Below are positions 37,108 through 52,786 of a DNA stretch of 64,000 nucleotides, piece by piece. The position numbers and the translations under genes were made by a program. The notes beneath the pieces are model-generated. The model was given only the letters and a program-made list of their open reading frames with translations, was not told where the DNA came from and did not search any database. Where the stretch lies: contig NC_067477.1 in NCBI RefSeq assembly GCF_947179515.1, positions 129,959,896 to 130,023,895 of the forward strand, read 5' to 3'. Each line of letters begins with the position of its first letter. The stretch's first letter is position 1. The stretch comes from Apodemus sylvaticus. Taxonomy: Eukaryota > Chordata > Mammalia > Rodentia > Muridae.

Positions 37108-39283
37108 GCCAAGTTCTAGCTAGAGCAATAAGACAACAAAGGGAGATCATGGGGATACAACTTGGCAAGGAAAAAAGTCAAGGTATTACTATTTTTGGAT
37201 GATATGATAGGACATATAAGCCACCCCCAAGATTCTACCAGAGAAATCCTACAGCTGATAAACAACTTCAGCAAAGTAGCTAGATATAAAATTAACTCGA
37301 ACAAACCAATATCCTTCTTTTATACAAAAGGTAAACAGGCTGAGGAAGAAATTAGGGAAACAACACTATTCACAATAGCCACAAATAGTATGAGCTATCT
37401 TGGTATAATTCTAAGTTAAAGATCTGTATAACAAGAACAAGAACTTCAGAATCTGAAAAAAAAAATAGAAAAGTTGCTGAGAAAATGGAAAGATCTCCTA
37501 TATTCATGATTCAGTAGGATTAACTCAGGGAACATGGCCCTCTTACCAAAAGCAATTTATAAATTCAACTCAGTCCCCATTAAAATTCCAACACAGTTAA
37601 TTTTTTTTTACAGTCATTGGAAGAGAAATTCTAAAATTCATATAAAAAAACCCAGGATATCTAAAACACTTCTGAACAATAAAAGAAGTTCTGGAGGATT
37701 CACCATCCCTGACCTTAAGCTATACTACAGAACAAAAATCCTAAAAATCACAAGGTATTGGTACAAAGACAGACAGATTGATCATTGGAATAGAATCAGA
37801 GACTGAGAAAGAAACATACATACCTATGGACAACTGACTTTTGAAAAAGAAGCTACAATTATACAGTGGAGAAAAGGAATCACCTTTAACAAATGGTACC
37901 TATAGAAGGGTGCTAATTGATCCACAAAGTGCAAGTTCAAGTGGATCAAGGGCCCTAACATAAAACCAGATACACTCGATCTAACAGAAGAGAAAGTAGG
38001 AAATACGCTCAAACGCAGTGGCACAGGAGAAAATTACCTGAAGTGCACACCAATGACTCAGACTCTAAGATCATCAATTGATAAATGGGACTTCTTGAAA
38101 CTAAAAAACTTCTGTAAGGCAAAGGACACTGTTATTAGGACAAAATAAAAAACAAAACCCAAGTAACTTAATTGCAACAAATAGGGTGCATAATTAAAAA
38201 GAGAATTCTCAACAGAGAAATCTTAAATGCCCAAAGCACTTAAAGAAAGGTTCAACATCCTTAGTCATCAGGGAAATGCCAATCAAAATGACACTGAGAT
38301 TCTACCTTACAACACTTAGAATGGCTAAGATCAAAAACTCAAGTGACAGCACATGCTGGTGAGGATGTGAAGAATGTGGAACACTCCTCCATTGCTAGGA
38401 TTACAAGCTTGTACAACTACTCTGGAAAACCATCTGGCATTTCTTCATAAAATTGGAAATAGACCAACCTCGGTGAGTGGGAGGGAGGAAAACTCCCTAG
38501 CATGTACCAGACACCTGGAAGATGAGAGACTCTCAGGACTCAAAGGGAAGGACCTTAGATGAAATACCCAACAGTGAGGAAAGGGAACTTGTAGAGTCTA
38601 CATGTAACAGAAAGACAGGGCATAAAGTGGAACAATGGAGTTATTATCCCAGAGTCAAAAATTCTGACCCAGAATTGTTCCTGACTTAAAGAACTGCAGG
38701 GACAAAAATGGAGAAAAAAAGTGGGAGAAAGGAGGTCCAGTGAATTGCTCAAATTAGGATCCATATTAAGGGTAGACTCCGAGGCCTGACATTATTATTG
38801 ATTCTATAGTATGCTTATAGATAGGGGGTAGCACTGCTGCTCTCCAAGAGGCCCAACAATCATTTGACAGAAAAAGACATATATACTTATACCCAACCAA
38901 TCGACTGAAATTGGAGACCCCTGTGGTTGAATTAGAGAAAGGCTAGAAGATGTTGAGGAGAAGGATAACCTCATAGGAAGACCAGCAATTTCAACTAATC
39001 TGGACCTCTGAGATCTCTCAGACACTGAACCACCAACCAGGCAGCATACTAGCTGGTATGAGGCCCCTGACACATATAGAAGATGACTACCTAATCTGGC
39101 CTTAGTGCAAAAAGATGACCCTAATCTTTTGAGACAATTGACATGCCAGGGTGTGAGAAGGCCTAGGAGCGGTATGGGATGACATCCTTTTGGAGACAGA
39201 GGTTAGGAGGAAAGGAACTGTCAGAGGGCAGACCAGGAAGGTAATAATGACTGGACTATAAAAAAAAAGATAGAAGAAGAAAA

Positions 39284-39360
39284 AGAAGAAGAAGAAGAAG
39301 AAGAAGAAGAAGAAGAAGAAGAAGAAGAAGAAGAAGAAGAAGAAGAAGAAGAAGAAGAAA
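39284..39360. repeat. (GAA)n trinucleotide array
   Basis: About 25 uninterrupted GAA units seeded in the A-rich tail of the L1. Pure GAA/TTC arrays of this length can form triplex structures. The minus-strand poly-Phe frame over this region is an artefact. Confidence 0.97.
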
Positions 39361-39449
39361 TAAGAATGTAAAATGATGTAATCTCTTTGAAAAGTGGATG
39401 TATGGGAAGGAATCTGGGGGGAGGGCAAGAGGAGGAACAGCATTTGGGT

Positions 39450-39452
<3 letters not shown>

Positions 39453-39502
<50 letters not shown>
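39453..39502. repeat. (AAAT)n tetranucleotide array
   Basis: About 12 AAAT units forming the poly(A)-derived tail of the second L1-like 3' end. Confidence 0.96.
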
Positions 39503-39581
39503 GAAAATTTGAAGCATAAAACGTCCTATGAACTTTAAAATAGCTTGCTATAAACTCAAATTTTATTTTTAGGATTTACCT

Positions 39582-39650
39582 AGTGAGTTTCAGGACAACC
39601 AGAGCTACATACTAGGACCCTTGGAACAAACAGACCAACCAACAAACAAA
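39582..39650 (+). mobile_element. B1 SINE fragment
   Basis: AGTGAGTTTCAGGACAACC followed by AGAGCTACATACTAGGACCC and an A-rich CAAACAAACAAAAA tail corresponds to the right part of B1 ('gtgagttccaggacagccagggctac'). The left half is missing. B1 is the 7SL-derived rodent SINE. Confidence 0.75.
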
Positions 39651-41570
39651 CAAAAAGCAAAAATAACAACAACAAAAATCAATCATCATTAGCTGAATAT
39701 TGTATTATAATGTTAATATAATTAAATGATTCAATAATAATAGAAATGGAGTTCTACTCCATTACTTAATGTTAGTGAATCCCCATATTTAATTTTTGGA
39801 AAATAAATTTTGTTTCATACACTGTATTCTGATTACAGTTTTCTTTCCCCCACTCCCTCCAGATTCTCCTTACCTCCCTCCCCACCCAAATCTATGCCTT
39901 TCTTTCTCTCATTTCAAAACAAAACTACTACTACTACTACTGCTGCTGATAATAATAATAATAATGATAATAAAACCCAAACAAGTCAGACAAGGATAAA
40001 AGAAAGTAGCAAACAGAAAAAAAATGTCAAAAACAGAACAAGAAACCCATAAAAATGCAAGGCCACATACATTGACATTGAATCTGTCAACACACAAAAT
40101 AGGAAACCACAATATGTATGCAAAAATACCTGTGAGTTAAAATGAAGAGCTGAAATTCTCAATAAAGCATTCTGAGACAAGGAAACTCTAAAAATGCTGT
40201 TGAGGTTGTGTTTTATGGGCCATCTGTGTTTGGGCAGTGATAAATATTCCCAGGGAGCCTCCATTGGAAAAAGCTCATCTTTCTTTTGAAAGCACTTGTC
40301 AATTGGAGATAGCTTCTGAGTCAAGGATACCTGCTTGCTTATAATGCCAGGACCACCTCTTGTCTAGATCCAAGCATGCCCTGTGCATGATGTCACAGAA
40401 TTCTTAAGTACTTCACCCCTACTGTGGTTAGAAGGCCTTGTTTCTCAGGTTTCCTTCATCTCCTCTGGCTCTTAACAGTCTTTTTTTTTCTCCTCTCCCA
40501 CAGGGTTACCTGAGCCCTGAGTTTTGGTGAAGAGTTAGACCCGAGTGTTCCAAAGTCTCTGACTCTCATACATTCTTTGATTGTGGAACTCTGTATTTGT
40601 TCATATCAACTGCAGGAGGAAGCTTCTCTTGGTAATCTGTGACTATAGTAGAACAATGCTACTTTAGCAAAAACTAAGACACAGATACAAATGATAATAC
40701 TTTTAGAATCCTCTGGAGGTAACTCTTTAAAGTAGATTACTCTAGACTAGCAGAAAATGTGTTGAAGTTTATCCAGGTCTGTGGGGTGTGGGAAAGGATT
40801 AATTAGGAAAGATATACACCGTGTTTGTCAAGTATAGCAAAGAAAAAAATTAGAATGTCCAGTTACATGTGAATTCTAAAATTAAAGTCTGGTTTTCTTT
40901 CTCTAGTATGAATATTTGTTAAATATTGGATGAGGAAAAATCCTTTTCTGAGAAATATATTGTTGCATCCATCATCCTGCTTTTATATTGGGAATTCTCT
41001 CAATTTTCACCATAATTGTGATTCTACAGTACATACTTTCTAAGGCTGCACCTAAATATCAGGGTGTTGCTTGTGAGCTGTGCTTTTAGGTTTTCAGTAA
41101 TGTATATGATGTTGCAAAGACAATAGATAAATGATGGAAAATGAAAATACTCTAAAAAATCTGTCATCATTAAAACACCATTTTTCTACTAATATAGCAT
41201 GTAGAAAATTTGTGAAATACACTAGAAATATTCAGTCTTAAGTTAAAATTAAGAACACTAAGTTACTCAAAAAGTGTTACATTGTTGAATTGTCAGATAA
41301 TATCATTGAAATACTTTTCTGAAAAAAAAAACTGACTCAGCTTCTGGGAGATCAAAAGTCTTTTCCCAATAATTAAAACATTTTGTTATTTCAAAACAGC
41401 TAGATATTCATGAGCTCTTAGCATTAAATTCTGACAAAGCCAAAACGAAAATAAATCTCATTTACTCAAAAACATTTGAAGACTAAAGTGGCAATATAAC
41501 AGAAAATTTTCTATAATCTTAAAATATGTATAAATTCATAAAATGATAAATAATAAAATACATTATTAAA
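39651..41570. other. Unassigned intergenic sequence
   Basis: No gene or large repeat is recognised. A small mixed trinucleotide array (CTA, CTG and TAA units) lies at 39925-39975. The Leu/Ile-rich and Thr/Asn-rich chance frames around 39800-40110 derive from it. Confidence 0.5.

Positions 41571-41625
<55 letters not shown>
41571..41625. repeat. (TA)n microsatellite
   Basis: About 27 uninterrupted TA units, abutting the downstream end of the reverse LTR-like sequence. Confidence 0.97.
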
Positions 41626-41629
<4 letters not shown>

Positions 41630-42135
41630 GCCATGGATGATGCCTTGTGATCAAATCAATATCACAAAAGCAAGCAAGGAAGAAAGGAAGTGTTAAGTAT
41701 GAAAGCACCAGGTCAGCCACTTACAAAAATGGTGGTAAATCCAGACAAAGGAGTACAAACCTATTTATAGGAACTGGGGGGATTTTAGCTAGAGTTAGCT
41801 AATCTAAAACTTCATTGATGGGTGCTGGGGATGTTATATGGAGTTATATGGGTCAGTTTCTGATTGGCTTGTATCCAGGTGGTCAAGGGACTGAATTTAT
41901 GTGTCATGAATGTTTAGCCACAGGATGAGATACCCAAACCATATAAGGCTACCCTGCAGGGATGCCCATCCTGAGATAAGATATTTTCCCATTCTTATTG
42001 TTATCTCCAGTCTGTTCTTAGGGGTTTAGAACCTTGTTAGCTCTCCTGTCTAGGTGTCCCGGGACATGACTCAGCTCCAGACATACGCTCCCTAAGTCAG
42101 GGGCCTCCATGTCTAAAGACCCATTGTCATTGGCT
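41626..42135 (-). mobile_element. LTR-like sequence with CCAAT and TATA boxes (reverse)
   Basis: On the minus strand there is a CCAAT motif (AAGCCAATCAGAAAC, about 41859-41873) and about 95 bases downstream a TATA motif (CTATAAATAGG, about 41760-41770). A 140-base T-rich leader then runs to a (TA)n array. This spacing is typical of an LTR promoter, and the GC content exceeds the flanks. No TSD, PBS or named family was recognised, and the far boundary is approximate. Confidence 0.45.
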
Positions 42136-43799
42136 CCTTCAGAGGAGCCCAGTATGTTTCCTGAGTAATGTAGAAAAATGTTATTGCTAAGGTTTCTGAA
42201 CAGCTCAGAAGAAGCAAACAAAGAAATAAACTAAGAAGTGAGAGAGAGTGGAAACAGAACAAGAAAAAGAAAGGAGAAAAAAATACTTGACTGTGTTCAG
42301 AATACCTAAATTGAAATGTATGAACATTCCTTAGAGAAAATGTTTGTACCACAAACAACTGGTAAATTCTTAGTGTGCACAATACCCAAAACTAATAGTA
42401 ACCAAAGAAACAACGCAAGAGGATAAAATTCAGGAACACCCACAAACAGGCAAGCTTATTATGTAAATCCATGATGAAACACATTTGTAACTTTAAGCAA
42501 AGAAACTACAAAAATAAGGTGAAAGTAATATTCTGCCCTTGGGCTTTGTGGAATTTCAAATACCCAGTTTTTAACAGCAATTTGGGTATCAAAAGCTTTG
42601 AGAATACCTGTGGATTTTGAATGTAGCATATTGGTATACTCTCCTTGAGGAATAACCTTATAAATCAGATTGTTGCTATTTGGAAAGATATAAATAATAT
42701 CTATAATTTATTCCTAGAAAGGTAATATTTTGATACTTTTCTTGAATGTAGTCTGACAATAAAAAATATAACAAATGCATCCAATATTCAAGGAACTAGA
42801 ATTGGGGAAAAAACAACGTAGCTAAAACATGTTAAAAAATAAAATGTAAACATGAATTATGGTTATTAATTGCCACAGACATTTGCAAGAATCATAAAAT
42901 GTTCCTGTTTCCTTAAATAAATGCATTTAAAGTAATAATGTGGGGTGTACCTGTATATTTGCCATGTTTGCAATCTATGCTTCTAGAGGAAATATGCTAA
43001 AGATGGCTGTTGATTACTACTATAGGTGTGAGAAGCTGCTAATGTGTTTATGTGTCTTAAAAATAAGCACAGTGTTGTGTGACATCATTGATTTTACAGT
43101 CCTACATTTGGAGCATATAATAAAAACTAATTTCAGATCATGCATATATGTGCCTATTTGTGTACACATGATCTTAGTTAGTTTGGTTGTCTCTGTAAGG
43201 AGGGACCAAGAAAGGGAGAGGAGTGGTTCTAAGGATCCTACAAACTGCTTAAGCTTTGCTCTGTACTCTCTGTCACAGTGTGAAGACCTATCACTTTCCA
43301 CCTGGGGCAGCTTGGAGTTAGCAGTGGAAATTGGAAATTACATATTAAAGACTGTGATTTCTAATCACACACACCAGGATTAGACCTGGAGTGTAGAAGG
43401 CCATCTAATCCCAACTCCTGCCATTGAGCAATGCTTTGCCTAAACCATTTAGAACAACAACAACAACAACAACAACAAGCAATCACCTCATTCTTAAACA
43501 GAGCCAACTGCTGAGTTTGAAAAGGTGATTTTCTTTGGTTTTCAGCAAGAAAGTTAGGCTTAATGTTAAGATTAAACATTTTGATATAATATGCTCTGTT
43601 TTTATTCTTTTTTTCCCCTTTGGTTTTTATAAAATTAGCCTCCACATCCTTTACTTTCTTGGGCATAATTATTAAACTGTCATGTTTCTGTTGGCTTTAG
43701 AAATAAATTTTAATGTGTTTAACATTTTGAATGTACACATGCATGGTGTGTGTGTGTGTGTGTGTGTGTGTGTCTTGAATCACCTACATTTGTGGATGA
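42136..43799. other. Unassigned intergenic sequence
   Basis: No gene or large repeat. It holds an (AAC)n array at 43453-43479 and a (TG)n array at 43745-43773. A 147-codon open frame at 42940-43383 plus is the longest non-repeat frame in the window, but it shows no domain, no signal peptide and no homologue that I recognise. An overlapping 93-codon frame on the opposite strand suggests chance openness. Confidence 0.5.
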
Positions 43800-44045
43800 A
43801 TGCACACATATGGACTTGTGAGTATGGAAGGCTGCCACCTGAAGTCTCCTGTCACTCCTCACTTCATGCCTTCCAGTAAGGTTTCTCAGTTGAAGCCATA
43901 GATTGTTATTGGTTCAGCTAATCTAGCAAGTCAGTTTGTTCTTGGGACTTTGGCTCTCTGTGCTGAGAAGACGGAAGAGATGCCATGCCTGCCCAACATG
44001 TTCTGAGGTCTGAATTCCATTCCTCATGATTGGATTGCAAGTCCA
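43800..44045 (-). mobile_element. B3-like SINE (reverse)
   Basis: The plus-strand blocks TCTCAGTTGAAGCCATAGAT, 'TTATTGGTTCAGCTAATCTA', 'GCAAGTCAGTTTG' and 'GACTTTGGCTCTCTGTGCTG' follow the order of a reversed B3/B2-related rodent SINE ('ctctcactgaacctggagctcaccgattggctagactggc..'). It is strongly diverged and both ends are approximate. Confidence 0.5.
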
Positions 44046-44082
44046 GTTACCCCCACTTGGCCATCTTCTTGGGCCATCACTC

Positions 44083-44925
44083 TTCTTTACTTTTTATTTT
44101 TTTATTTTTATTAGATATTTTCATTATTTGCATTTCAAACATTATAACCTTTCCTGGTTTCCCCTCTGAAACCATACCATACCACCAACTCCCTCCTTCC
44201 CCTGCTCACCAACCCACCCACTACCACTTCCCAGTGCTGGAATTTACCCTATACGTGGACACCAATCCTGCTCAGGATCAAGGGCCTCTCTTCCCTTTGA
44301 TGTCCAACAAGGCCACCCTCTGCAACATATGCAGCTGGAGCCATGGGTCCCTCCATGTGGACTCTTTGGTTGATGGTTTAGTCTGTGGGAGCTCTGCGGG
44401 TAGTAGTTAATTCTTATTGTTGTTCTTCCTATTGGGCTGCAAGCTCCTTCAACTCCTTGGGTCCTTTCTCTAGCTCCTTCATTGGGGACCTTGGGTTCAG
44501 TCCAATGGTTGGCTGAAAGCATCCACCTCTGTATTTGTCAAGTACTGGCAAAGCCTCTCAGAAGACAGCTATATCAGTTTCCTGTTATCAAGTGCTTGTT
44601 GGCATCTACAATAGTGTCTGTGTTTTGTTGACTGTATATGGGATGGATCCCCATGTGGGGGAGTGTCTGGATGGTCATCCTTCAGTCTCTGCTCCACACT
44701 TTGTATCTATATCTCCTCCTATGGGTATTTTGCTTCCCCTTCTAAGAAGGACCAAAGTATCCATACTTTCTTCTTCCTTCTTCTTGAGATTCATGTAGTC
44801 TGTGAATTGTATGGTATTCCAAGCTTCAGGATTAATATCCACTTATCAGTGAGTGCATACTGTGTGTGTACTTTTGTGAATGGGTTACCTTACTCAGGAT
44901 ATTTCCTAGTTCCATCTATGCCATC
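44083..44925 (-). mobile_element. 5'-truncated L1, long-type 3'UTR (reverse)
   Basis: A T-rich tail (TTTTTTATTTTTATTAG) is followed by reversed 3'UTR with a C-rich tract (44160-44225). 'GGAGCCATGGGTCCCTCCAT', TCATTGGGGACCTTGGG and the reversed end of ORF2 come next, with truncation at about 44925. It is the same 3'UTR type as the copies at 5504-6160 and 29567-30763. No coding potential. Confidence 0.87.
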
Positions 44926-46286
44926 CCTCTTCTTATAACAAACTCATCCCAGAGAAAGTGACTGAACTCCTATGGCAATACGTCAGTCAATCTGAGGGTC
45001 AGCCTTCAAGGCCTTATGATGCTGCAGAAATTTTCCCTTGGCTGATATGTTGCATCAGTTGAAGATCTAGATTTTATCACATGAAAGTCTGGAGGAGACA
45101 TTATGATAGTACCTAAACCTGGACAAGTTTTGTTATGAAGAATTTACATATCCATGTATTCTATTCTTATGTGCTTCTAGCTTCTGCTCCTGCATTTACC
45201 TTAATAACATCTTTTTCATACCAAGAAAGGTTATAGAATAGTTCAGCATTTGCCAAGTTTCAGTGACATATACCACCTTCTGAGAGTGTTTAATGATTAG
45301 TGAATTGCTTTCTGTTTTACTTTGTTAACCATGCCCTGTCTACTTGGAGATTATTTTATTTCTCTTATGGAAAAGAATATAGTCAAGCACTTATTTGGGA
45401 GACGAGCTTTCCTGGTTCAATTGTTGATTAAGTGTTCTAGCTTATAGTTTTCAAAACAAATGAGCTCATTTATATTCTCAAGGTACATACTAAGAGTTTT
45501 TATAGGAAAACTCTGTTTTCTACCTAAACTCAGAACAGGGCAGAGAAAAGTTGCAACAGCTGCAGTTTTACTGAGGGTCTAATTTTCGACACACACCAGA
45601 CAGAGATTAAAACCATTTCATGGTAGGTTCAACAGACTTCTTCCTAATTTTCAGGTTGGCTGATGTCTTCAGATATTTAAGTTTTCCTCTGTGAATTTCA
45701 GTTTCCCCCAGTTGTTGCCTCTTGGTGTTTCTTTTAAGTTTATTAAATTTTAGATATACTGAAATGCACAATTTTTCTTCAGCATTCATACCTGGATTCT
45801 ATCAAGATATTTCACAGTATTTAACATCTGAAAGAACATCAGAAAAATTATACTTATTCATTACCTTGAGTACTTTGAATGCCCAAATTAATCATAAAAT
45901 TGTGTATTCTTTGTACAACACATAATTATTTTGATATCCATATTAGTGTCTTTTTTCATAATTATACTGATAATCATGTTAGTGTGCACACATGTATGTG
46001 TGCATGTGTGCACATATGTGTGTATACTCATGCAGTTACATGTGTGCTGTGGGGGGCAGCTCAGACAACAGCTATCAAAGTCAGATCCCTCCTGTGAGAT
46101 GCATGCTTGAACTTGCTTCATCTGGCCTGCATGCTGCAGCCTCTATGCACTAAGCCATCTCACCTATCCTTCAGCATAATTGTTTCTCCTCATCAACATG
46201 CCTTACACATGTTTTTTTTTTCAGTTCTATTAACATAAAAGTATTCTTCTTAACTGTTAGCAAATTATTACTTAATATGAATACCA
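44926..46286. other. Unassigned intergenic sequence
   Basis: No gene recognised. A possible reverse B3-like fragment occupies 46030-46170. Alternating purine/pyrimidine (TG/CA with AT) sequence at about 45980-46035 may favour Z-DNA but is short. Confidence 0.5.
46030..46170 (-). mobile_element. Possible B3-like SINE fragment (reverse)
   Basis: The sequence ends with 'CACTAAGCCATCTCACCTAT', the reversed SINE head ('..ctgagccatctc'), and is preceded by 'GATGCATGCTTGAACTTGC'. It is degraded, and the assignment rests on the tRNA-like head and its position after a TG-rich stretch. Confidence 0.4.
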
Positions 46287-46567
46287 CTTAAATTTCTTTT
46301 TTCTTTTTTATTTGTTTATAATTTTTATTTTCAATATTCTTTGTTTACATTCAAAATGATTTTCCCTTTCCCAGTTTCCCCCTCTCCATAATTTCCCTAA
46401 GCCCTCTTCCCTTCGCCCATTCTCCTATCAAGCCCCTCCTAATTCTCTGTCCTGGTATTCCCCTACAATGCTGGAACACACATTTGCAGGACCAGGGATC
46501 TCTCTTTCCTCCTTCTTGGGAGTCATTTGGTATGTGAATTGTGTCTTGTGTATTCAGAGTTTCTGAG

Positions 46568-50430
<3,863 letters not shown>

Positions 50431-50512
50431 TTTATTTGAGTGGTTATCTACTTTTGGGCTTGATGAAAGAAGTTTACTATCTTGCTTTTTCCAGGATGTA
50501 TTTTCCCTCCTT

Positions 50513-51701
50513 TTATTGGTGTTTTCTACCTATTCTCCTTTGTAGGGCTGGGTTTGTGGAAAGATATTGTGTAAATTTGGTTTTATCATGGAATATCTTG
50601 GTTTTTCCATCTATGGTGATTGAGAGTTTTGCTGGGTACAGTAGTCTTGGCTGGCATTTGTTTTCTCTTAGAGTCTGCATGAGATCAGCCCAGGATCTTC
50701 TAGCTTTCATGGTCTCTGGTGAGAAGTCTGATGCAATTCCAATCGGTCTTCCTTTATATGTTACTTGGCCTTTTTCTCTTACTGCTCTTAATATTCTTTC
50801 TTTGTTTAGTACATTTGGGGTTTTGACTATTATGTAACAGGAGGTATTTCTGTTGTGGTCCAGTCTATTTGGTCTTCTGTAGGCTTCTTGAATATTCATG
50901 GACAACTCTCTCTTTAGGTTAGGGAAGTTTTCTTCTATAATTTTGTTGAAGATATTTGCTGACCCTTTAAGTTGAACATCTTCACTCTCATCTATACATA
51001 TAATCCTTAGGTTTGTCTTCTCATTGAGTCCTGGATTTCCTAGATGTTTTAGGTTACAAGCTTTTTGCTTTTTTGCATTTTCTTTCACTGTTGAGTCAAT
51101 TGTTTCTATGGTATCTTCTGCATCTGAGATTCTTTCTTCCATCTCTTGTATTCTGTTGTTGATATTTGTGTCTATGGCCCCTGATTTCTTCCCAAAGTTT
51201 TTTATCTCCAACATTGACTCCCTTTGTGATTTCTTAGTTGTTTCTACTTCTGTTTTTAGATCCTGGATGTTTTTGCTCAGTTCCTTCACTTGATTGTTTC
51301 TGTTTTCTTGTATTTCTTTAATATATTTTTGTGTTTCCTCTTTCACGACTTCTGCCCGTTGACTCAATTTCTCCTGCATTTCTTTAAGTGATTTTTGTGT
51401 TTCCTCTTTTTTGGCTTCTATCTGTTGACCCCTATTCTCCTGAATTTCTTTAAGTGATTTTTGAGTTTCCATTGTAAGGGCCTCTAACTTATTCATGTAT
51501 CCCTGTATTTTTGTAAGAGCTTTATTTATGTCCTTTTTGTGTTCCTCTAACAGCATCATGACCAGTGAATTTTAAATCCAAATCTTGTTTTTCTGGTGTA
51601 TTGGAGTATCCAGGACTTGCTGTTGTTGGGGAATTGGGTTCAGATGCTGCCATATTGCCTTGATTTCTATTAGTAATGTTCTTGCATTTGCCTTTTGCCA
51701 T
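50513..51701 (-). pseudogene. L1 ORF1 (nearly intact, one net frameshift)
   Basis: ORF1p is the trimeric L1 RNA-binding chaperone that coats L1 RNA in the ribonucleoprotein. The start ATG at 51701 opens a frame 'MAKGKCKNITNRNQ', matching the family's basic N-terminus, but it shifts phase near 51570-51590. The rest is one clean frame from 51559 to the stop at 50513 (348 codons). It has a long N-terminal coiled coil containing three 22-residue repeats (51273-51470), an RRM-like middle ('RRPNRLDHNRN', 'RPNLRI'-type region partly altered near 'GNPGLNEKTNLRII'), and a C-terminal domain ('GQVTYKGRPI', 'CQPRLLYPAKLSI', 'FTQYLSTNPALQ'). With the single shift ignored, length is close to the rodent ORF1p norm. 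Confidence 0.88.
51273..51470 (-). repeat. Three tandem 66-bp repeats in the ORF1 coiled coil
   Basis: The marker GTGTTTCC (complement of GGAAACAC) recurs at 51331, 51397 and, as GAGTTTCC, 51463, exactly 66 bases apart. Translated, each unit is a 22-residue block beginning ETQKSLKEIQE or ETQKYIKEIQE. Length-variable coiled-coil repeats of this kind are known in murine L1 ORF1. Confidence 0.9.
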
Positions 51702-52786
51702 CTGGTTATCTCTGACATTAGTTGGTTAGTGACAGCAGTCAGTGGCTGGTGCTTGAACCTCCTGTGGGCCTGTAAGTCTATTTCCTCACTGCTAGATGTC
51801 TGGGTTTCCCCTGGCACAGATTTCTGATGTGCTGCCCTACTCTTTGGCGTCATTGAAGACTTAGTACATCCTGCCCCAAGCAATGCTATACTCGGGTTGT
51901 CTCTGTGTACCTGGTGTTGCCTTTCTGGTCTGACCTGTAGTAAAGATGGTAGATGCAGTATGGACCCCCTCCAAGAGTTGTTCACTCTGTAGGGCCAACA
52001 GCCCAGGATAGTGCTTGTTGATGGGTTTCAAATGCTCTGATGATGCTGGTTCTCGAAGCAGCATCACTCCCTTCTACTGAATACCCTGCTCCTGTCTGTT
52101 CTTGAGTGAGTTTCAGGGAGTAGGATCTTCCCCTGTATCAGATGTGTCACAGGTCTACCACATCAGATGGAAAAGGGCAGTGACGATTAACCTTCTCCTG
52201 CAGGTTCTCTAGAGAGTATTAGGTAGTGGGATCTTCCCTATGTCAGATGTGGCACAGGTCTCTGGCTGAGCTGGCTGCTTGGTCACAGGAGCCAAGAAAG
52301 TGGCAACCTCAGACCACAGGCCTCTGTCTAGCCTCGGGACTCCCTGCAGTTCAGGCATTCCCCTCACTGAGCTGGCTGAGCTGCCAGCGCCAAGATGGTG
52401 GATACCTTGGATCTGACTGTAGGGCTCAGTGTAACCGCGGGACTCCCTGCATGTCAGGTGCTTCCCTTGCTGAGCTGCTGGAGCCAAGATGATGGCTGGT
52501 GACCTTGGACCATGGGGCTCCATTTAACTTCAGGACCCTCTGAAGGTCAGACGCTCCCTGCAGGATGCGTGCCCAGGCAGCTGTAGAGCTGCCCAGCTCC
52601 CTGGTGTGGAAGGAACCCAGGCAGGCTGTATCCTGGACAATCCTTCACTCTGGTACCCTCTGTGTACCTGGTTGAGATGCCTGCTCAATATGGTGGCTGA
52701 TGACCTCGGACAGCAGGGGGCTCCATCTAACCAAGAGACCCTCTGCAGGTCAGCCGCTTCCCTGGCTGAGCTGCTGGAGCCAAGAT
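51702..52786 (-). promoter_or_regulatory. L1 5'UTR with repeated ~98-bp promoter-like units
   Basis: The 1.1-kb leader of the full-length L1 is GC-richer than its flanks. Its outer half has a recurring module whose landmark GCCAAGA occurs at about 52291, 52389, 52483 and 52779, with a related ATATGGTGGCTGATGACCTC at 52689, giving a spacing of 94-98 bases. CCAAGATGG, at 52390, resembles a YY1 site in either orientation. YY1-type sites near the start of L1 5'UTRs are known to position transcription. The inner half, next to ORF1, lacks the module. A 137-codon frame (51985-51572 minus) overlaps the ORF1 start in another phase. Confidence 0.75.

Larger units (their letters stand above)
37108..39502 (+). 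mobile_element. Lx-type L1 (forward) with an internal deletion
   Basis: The copy starts in the reverse-transcriptase region at AGTTCTAGCTAGAGCAAT and runs forward. The active-site FADD reads FLDD in the frame 37162-37419. ORF2 continues to about 38470, then jumps from AATTGGAAATAGACC straight into 3'UTR sequence (GGAGGAAAACTCCC..), losing the ORF2 C-terminus. The long Lx-type 3'UTR follows to about 39265, then a GAA array, then a second L1-like 3' end (CAGCATTTGGGTTAAAAAT) with an AAAT array. The double tail suggests a second short insertion or an internal rearrangement. Confidence 0.85.

Noticed and set aside
39102..39443. 113-codon minus frame with a long Phe run
   Set aside because: Translation of the GAA/TTC array in the L1 tail.
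42940..43383. 147-codon open frame, longest non-repeat frame
   Set aside because: No recognisable domain or signal peptide, an overlapping 93-codon frame on the other strand, and AT-rich sequence. Consistent with chance. A protein search or transcript would be needed to revive it.
43380..43440. Ancient DNA transposon or MER-like stretch ('GGCCATCTAATCCCAACTCC')
   Set aside because: Resembles a common old mammalian repeat motif but is too short to assign.
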